From Cryptomeria japonica (lineage: Eukaryota > Streptophyta > Pinopsida > Cupressales > Cupressaceae): DNA of 64,000 nt. The notes under the pieces are model-generated. The model made no database searches. It was not told where the DNA came from and saw only the letters and a program-made list of their open reading frames with translations. The stretch's first letter is position 1, and every line of letters begins with the position of its first letter. A program made the translations under genes and the position numbers. Shown in pieces: positions 59,872 to 64,000 of this stretch. The DNA lies in the NCBI RefSeq assembly GCF_030272615.1, contig NC_081411.1, forward strand, positions 186,263,949 to 186,327,948. The letters run 5' to 3'.

Positions 59872-60320
59872 TAGAGACTTAAATGATGCAGATGTGCATC
59901 AATCTGGTATGAATTATCAGAGTTATCTTTTTTCCGTATTGATGAAATAATGCTACTACTCAGGGGGAGTAGTCAACCTTGAGATTTACAAACTTCATAT
60001 TTTGCTTGATGTCTATGTCATATCTTTGGCATTGATGTCAAAGGGGAAGAGATATATGTGAAAAACAAGAAATTGACATTAAGGGGAGATAGATGTATGT
60101 GGAAAACAAAGATATATATCAAATGGACAAAGTTTTTCAGATCAACATTGGTTTTTCAGAGTGATTGCACTCCTCAGGGGGATTTTGGCGGTATTTGGTC
60201 TTTTGGTTCAGAATTGGTTCAAAGCTTCATAGCTATATCCTTTAGATGAGATTGTTGGCATTTCTTAGCACTTGGATGGTTTTCAAATCTAGTGTTGTCA
60301 TCAATGCCAAAGGGGGATAT
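59872..60320 (+). other. 3' non-coding part of the split Copia with two purine tracts
   Basis: No ORF of note. It has 'actcagggggagtagtc' (near 59958) and ends in the tract AAAGGGGGATAT (60309-60320) directly before the 3' LTR. The words 'cattgatg(t/c)(c)caaaggggga' occur twice (about 60030 and 60300). The same layout is seen at 11450-11627. Confidence 0.75.
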
Positions 60321-61526
60321 TGTTGGCAATATGAAGGAATTGATTATGTGTTGCATTGCTCTTTTGTCAATGATGTCAACAATAGCTGTTATGGTTGTTT
60401 ATTGATTTCTGGTAGAAGGATTGGATTGAAAAGATTATCAGTTGATTGTTTTTAGTATGATCTGAATGATGGAATAATTTAGTATGAATGTTTCATATGC
60501 TTCTGAAGTATGTTTCAATCAGTTGGTATTGATTTGATGATTGGATGCTATCTTATGTTCTAGTAAGCCTGTTTTTAGGTCCGGTAAGGGTTTCACTGAC
60601 AGATTTTTATTGAAGATCTTTGATATAATGCATAAGTGGTGTTGGTGTGGCTTCTAGAAGGGATTTAGGATGCTAATGGTGATTGTGTTCATGCCTCAAC
60701 TGATTGGAGTCATTTTTTGGCATGTGTGGATCTAATTTAGGTCTGGTGTTATCTAGGTTATGGATTGGTTTCATGAAACATGTCGATGGATCTTTCTAAT
60801 GCGCTTCTGAGATGTTTTATTGGTTGGATGATATTTGTTTCTCCTCAGGCCAACATGTTTTATGATTTTATTTTGGAATTATGTAATGGATTTATTATCA
60901 TTTAGGTGGCCGACCTAATTGTTTAGGTCCAGGGTTTGTATAAATATATGTACGATCTCATTGAAGATCATAAGCAAGGAGCGAATAATGTAATAATCAT
61001 TTGAGAAAAGGATTTGGTCGATTATAGGTGATCGAGTTGGGTTTATGAAAGAGGTTTAAGACCTCTGATATTGAGCTTAACTGGGATTGTAATCAGGCAT
61101 GTTTGATGCTATCATAGGCAGTTCTTCTTTCCAGATTGTTGACCGAATGTTTTGAGGTGGCTAACCTCTTTTGTAGTCAATGAGACTCCATTGTGATGAG
61201 CAGTGCACTCTAGACAGTGTGCCTTTCTGCATGTGTGGGCCCCTTTTGTAATCACATGCTTTCTGCAGAAGTGTCATCTGACTATGGGTAGGGTTTCCCA
61301 CTATGGTTTTTCCCTTTACCAGGTTTTCCATGTATAAATTACAATGTTATGTGCTATGGATGCATGGTATTGAATCTCTGGTTTAAAATTGTGTTTTAAT
61401 GCTTTATCAGTTATTCTGGTATCCGTTTTCTACTATTTCGGTAAAAGGTTTTAAGTGTTTTAATTCGCATAATCTGTTGACAATTGATTCACCCCCCCTC
61501 TTAATTGTCCACCAGTTATCCTAACA
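60321..61526 (+). repeat. 3' LTR of the split Copia element (1206 bp)
   Basis: TGTTGGCAATATG...TTATCCTAACA. TATA box tataaatatatg at 60939-60950. Matches the 5' LTR with scattered substitutions. Confidence 0.95.
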
Positions 61527-61531
61527 AAGGG

Positions 61532-62689
61532 AGATTACGAAAACCATTCTTGTTGGCTAAGGGTTCATGTTAAACCCTCATTCTCTATTTTTAAGATCTA
61601 TAGCTTAGTGATTTAGATCTGCTATTTATGTCAGCTTGGTTCGTATTGGCTAGCATCTATTTGGCGGTACCTACTCTATTTTTTGCACCTCTTTTGCATG
61701 GTTGCTTTATGTATTTGATGTATCTTTTTGTAGAGTTCCTTTGTTGGTTCCGGATTTGTGAAAAATCCAAGGGTTTCAATTCCCTTCAAAACTTATTGTA
61801 CGAGGTTTCTGGTCCCCTCAAAACCTGTTTCCCCCCCTAATCAAAACATTCCATTTTTTAAATAATATAAACCCTCTTCCCTTCCTTCTAGATCATAAAC
61901 TAAAGAAGAAAAAAGGAAAAATATAGTAACTAATTTCTAGATTAAACTTTAAAAAAAACATTCATTATACAAATGAAAAGATAGTGACATTAATGTTCAA
62001 CTTTTGAATAGTCAAGCTGGCAGCTTACCTTATATGTTGTGAAATAATTGAAATCACACATGGAGTGAATATAGATATTATCTTTCAACTCTAAAGTTAC
62101 CATTGGAATGCCTTCTGAATAGGAAGATGAGATAGTTCACCATGTTATATTCTATGCAAAGTCATGTTGTGGAACAAAGTTTCAATTAATGATAAAAATA
62201 ATGGTCTAGATGGGTAAGTGCACCAAGATGGGGAACCAAAAAATTGCCATTTTTTTGCCCAAAAGTAGCCATTTGGCACACGCCAAATAAGGCACTCACC
62301 ATATTTGGCATGTGCCAATAGGTTTGGCATGCCAAACCTAATATTTGGTCACACCAAATCTATTTAGCATTCACCAAATAAGGAAAGCACCAAATTTGGT
62401 GATAGCCAAATGAAATTTAAATTTGAAAAGTACATTTCCATTTTGAAAAGTTTAAATTGTATTTCTCTTTCACACATGAAATATAACATTCACATTATAA
62501 TATATCCTTTTCCTTTTTCATTTCTTATAATTAAGTTATATTTCATGTATATATTTATAGATTTTTTAGAGTGGTTTCATATCTCTAGGAATTATAATGT
62601 ATATTTTAGGTTTTAGATTATCATTTAAATTTTCAGATGTCAAATTTTAGTAATCAACATGCTTCTATCAAAATTCTCTCACTCTCTCT
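61532..62689. other. Host stretch right of the Copia; no gene recognised
   Basis: AT-rich with poor coding signal. The ORF 61628-61840 is short and hydrophobic with no known domain. A dense palindrome cluster at 62265-62415 is listed separately. Confidence 0.5.
62265..62415. repeat. Cluster of short palindromes built on TTTGGC/GCCAAA
   Basis: At least six adjacent dyads: ATTTGGC-acac-GCCAAAT, TTGGCA-tg-TGCCAA, the perfect palindrome GGTTTGGCATGCCAAACC (62321-62338, extending to 22 bp at 62319-62340), ATTTGGT-cac-ACCAAAT, CACCAAATTTGGTG, and TTTGGtgataGCCAAA. The words caccaaataagg and gccaaataagg also recur. Confidence 0.85.
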
Positions 62690-63538
62690 ACTCCACTATC
62701 TTTATCTCCTTGTAACTCTAAACCTATAGATCTATCTATATCAATCTTCCTCTATACCATTTCTACCTCTCTCTATCTCACTCTCTCCTCTCAACCCTAA
62801 GATCTAACACTACCTCTCTTTCCTAGCCTTCACTCTCTACTATATATTTTCTCTCTCTTTACACACCTCCCCCTTACTACATTTATTTCTCTAGGTCTAT
62901 CCCACCTTCTCTCCCTTTTTACCTCACCTTTATTCTTTACCCCAATCTCTATCGCTTCCTCACTCTCTTTTTTTCTCTCCCGCTCTTATTGTTTCTCTCC
63001 CCTCTCTCCATTCTCTCTATCATTAATTCTTACTCCCACCATATATATCTCCTCATCCCTAGGTCTCTCCTTCCCTCTATCTTTGTCTCTCTACCTTTCC
63101 ATCCATATCTCATTACTCACCTCACTCCCCATTTATCTCTCTCACCTCTATCTTCCCCCTATGTCTCTCTCCCCTCTCTCCCCAATCTCTAGGTCTCTTC
63201 ACTCTCTATTTCTTTACCTCCCTCTCCATCTCTCTCCCTATCTCCTTACCCATATTTATATCTTTATGAACATTTCTATCTTCAGATCTCTCTACATCTC
63301 CCCTTGCTAGGTCTCTCCCACCATATCTCCTTCTCTACCTTTCCTTACCCTCTTACCCCATCTCTATTCATGTCTCCCTTCCTCTCTCTCTTCCCTTTCC
63401 CTCTCTCTCTCTTCATACCTATGTCTCTCCCTCCCTCCATATATACTTATATCTACCTCTCCATCCCTATCTCATTACCCACCTCTATTCCCATCTATCT
63501 CTCTCCCTAGGTCTCTCACTCCTGTCTCCTTAGGCTCT
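62690..63538. repeat. Pyrimidine-rich simple sequence
   Basis: (TC)n-rich with recurring ctaggtctctcc(c) and ccatatctc. Ser/Leu/Pro-rich open frames in it are compositional artefacts. Confidence 0.9.
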
Positions 63539-64000
63539 AGGTTTGTCACCTCCAAACAAAAAGAGACCAAGTGAGAGAGAATGAGGGAAAGAGAGGGAGA
63601 CACCTGAGTGAGATAGAGGAAGGGGGAATGGAGGGGTTGAGGGAAAGAGAGGGAGAGACCTGAGAGAGATGGGTGGTGGTTGATGGAAATAGAGTGACAG
63701 ACTAGAGAGAGAGGAAGGGATGGAAACAAAGGGAGAGACCAGAGAGAGCAAGTGAGAGAGATAGAGGGAGTAAGGGAGGGGTTGATAGAAATAAATGGAG
63801 ATACCAGGAGGGGGGAGAGAGAGGGGTGGGAGGAACATAGGGGTTGAGGGAAATCAAGGGAGATGGGGGGTGAAGTGAGATAGAGGGAAGAAGGAAGGAA
63901 TGTGTTGAGAGAGAGAGAGAGAGGTTATGAAAAGAGAGGAATAGACCTTATAGAGAGACAGATTGAAGTGAGAGATGGAAGGAGGAAGGGAGGGGTTGAT
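63539..64000. repeat. Purine-rich simple sequence, to the window edge
   Basis: (GA)n-rich with recurring ggagagacc(t/a)gagagag and gaggggttgagggaaa units of about 60-75 bp. It is the inverted composition of the preceding tract; the switch occurs near 63540 (ctaggtttgtcacctccaaac). Confidence 0.9.

Larger units (their letters stand above)
44858..61526 (+). mobile_element. Copia LTR retrotransposon, split by a LINE
   Basis: LTRs at 44858-46066 (1209 bp) and 60321-61526 (1206 bp), an initiator-Met-like primer site, gag split at 46479/56030, then protease, integrase, RT and RNase H up to 59871, a 3' non-coding part and a purine tract. Without the 9.5-kb insertion the element is about 7.1 kb. The flanks aatgg (44853-44857) and aaggg (61527-61531) look like a target duplication with one mismatch. 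Domain order INT before RT marks it as Copia. Confidence 0.95.

Noticed and set aside
62989-63838. Several Ser/Leu/Pro-rich ORFs on both strands
   Set aside because: Low-complexity pyrimidine/purine tracts give open frames by composition.

Overview
This window looks like plant nuclear DNA, most likely from a large, repeat-filled genome such as a conifer or other gymnosperm (the lineage is inferred). I find no intact cellular gene. Almost everything recognisable is a transposable element, an element fragment or a tandem repeat. Plant-type evidence: Copia elements primed by initiator-Met tRNA (TGGTATCAGAGC-like sites), a Ty3/gypsy chromovirus with a C-terminal chromodomain, a LINE with a plant-type RNase H, polypurine tracts next to LTRs, and 5-bp target duplications.

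Layout. 1-2512: 5' LTR and gag of a minus-strand Copia element cut by the window edge. 2533-4218: about five copies of a 360-bp tandem repeat. 4219-6645: AT-rich spacer. 6646-9667 (minus): decayed RNase-H-fold transposase-like gene. 9850-21105: a large satellite domain. Its core is about 90 copies of a 90-bp, dyad-rich monomer in two blocks (12423-15650 and 15725-20640). It is flanked by inverted GA/TC tracts and inverted dyad motifs, and carries a truncated Copia 3' end (10277-12422). 21421-22654: solo gypsy LTR with TSD ctttc. 25654-35048: short non-coding LTR element (TSD caaga) whose 3' LTR is split by a gag-protease-only gypsy element (27120-34936, TSD taatg) of the same family as the solo LTR. 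36547-44194 (minus): full-length chromovirus (TSD ggatg). 44858-61526: Copia element whose gag is split by a 5'-truncated minus-strand LINE (46480-56017, 12-bp TSD), which is itself split by a third element, a Tnt1-like Copia (47754-52766). 62265-62415: palindrome cluster. 62690-64000: pyrimidine-rich then purine-rich simple sequence.

The genes do not form a pathway; the window is a layered record of insertions. Reading frames resume when an insertion and one target duplication are subtracted, which fixes the order of events. Most in-frame stops sit where glutamine, arginine or tryptophan is expected, as methylcytosine deamination would produce. The most unusual items are the satellite domain and its 3301-bp duplication, and the LINE, whose RT/RNase H frame ends in an 11-nt overlap with a further long ORF.
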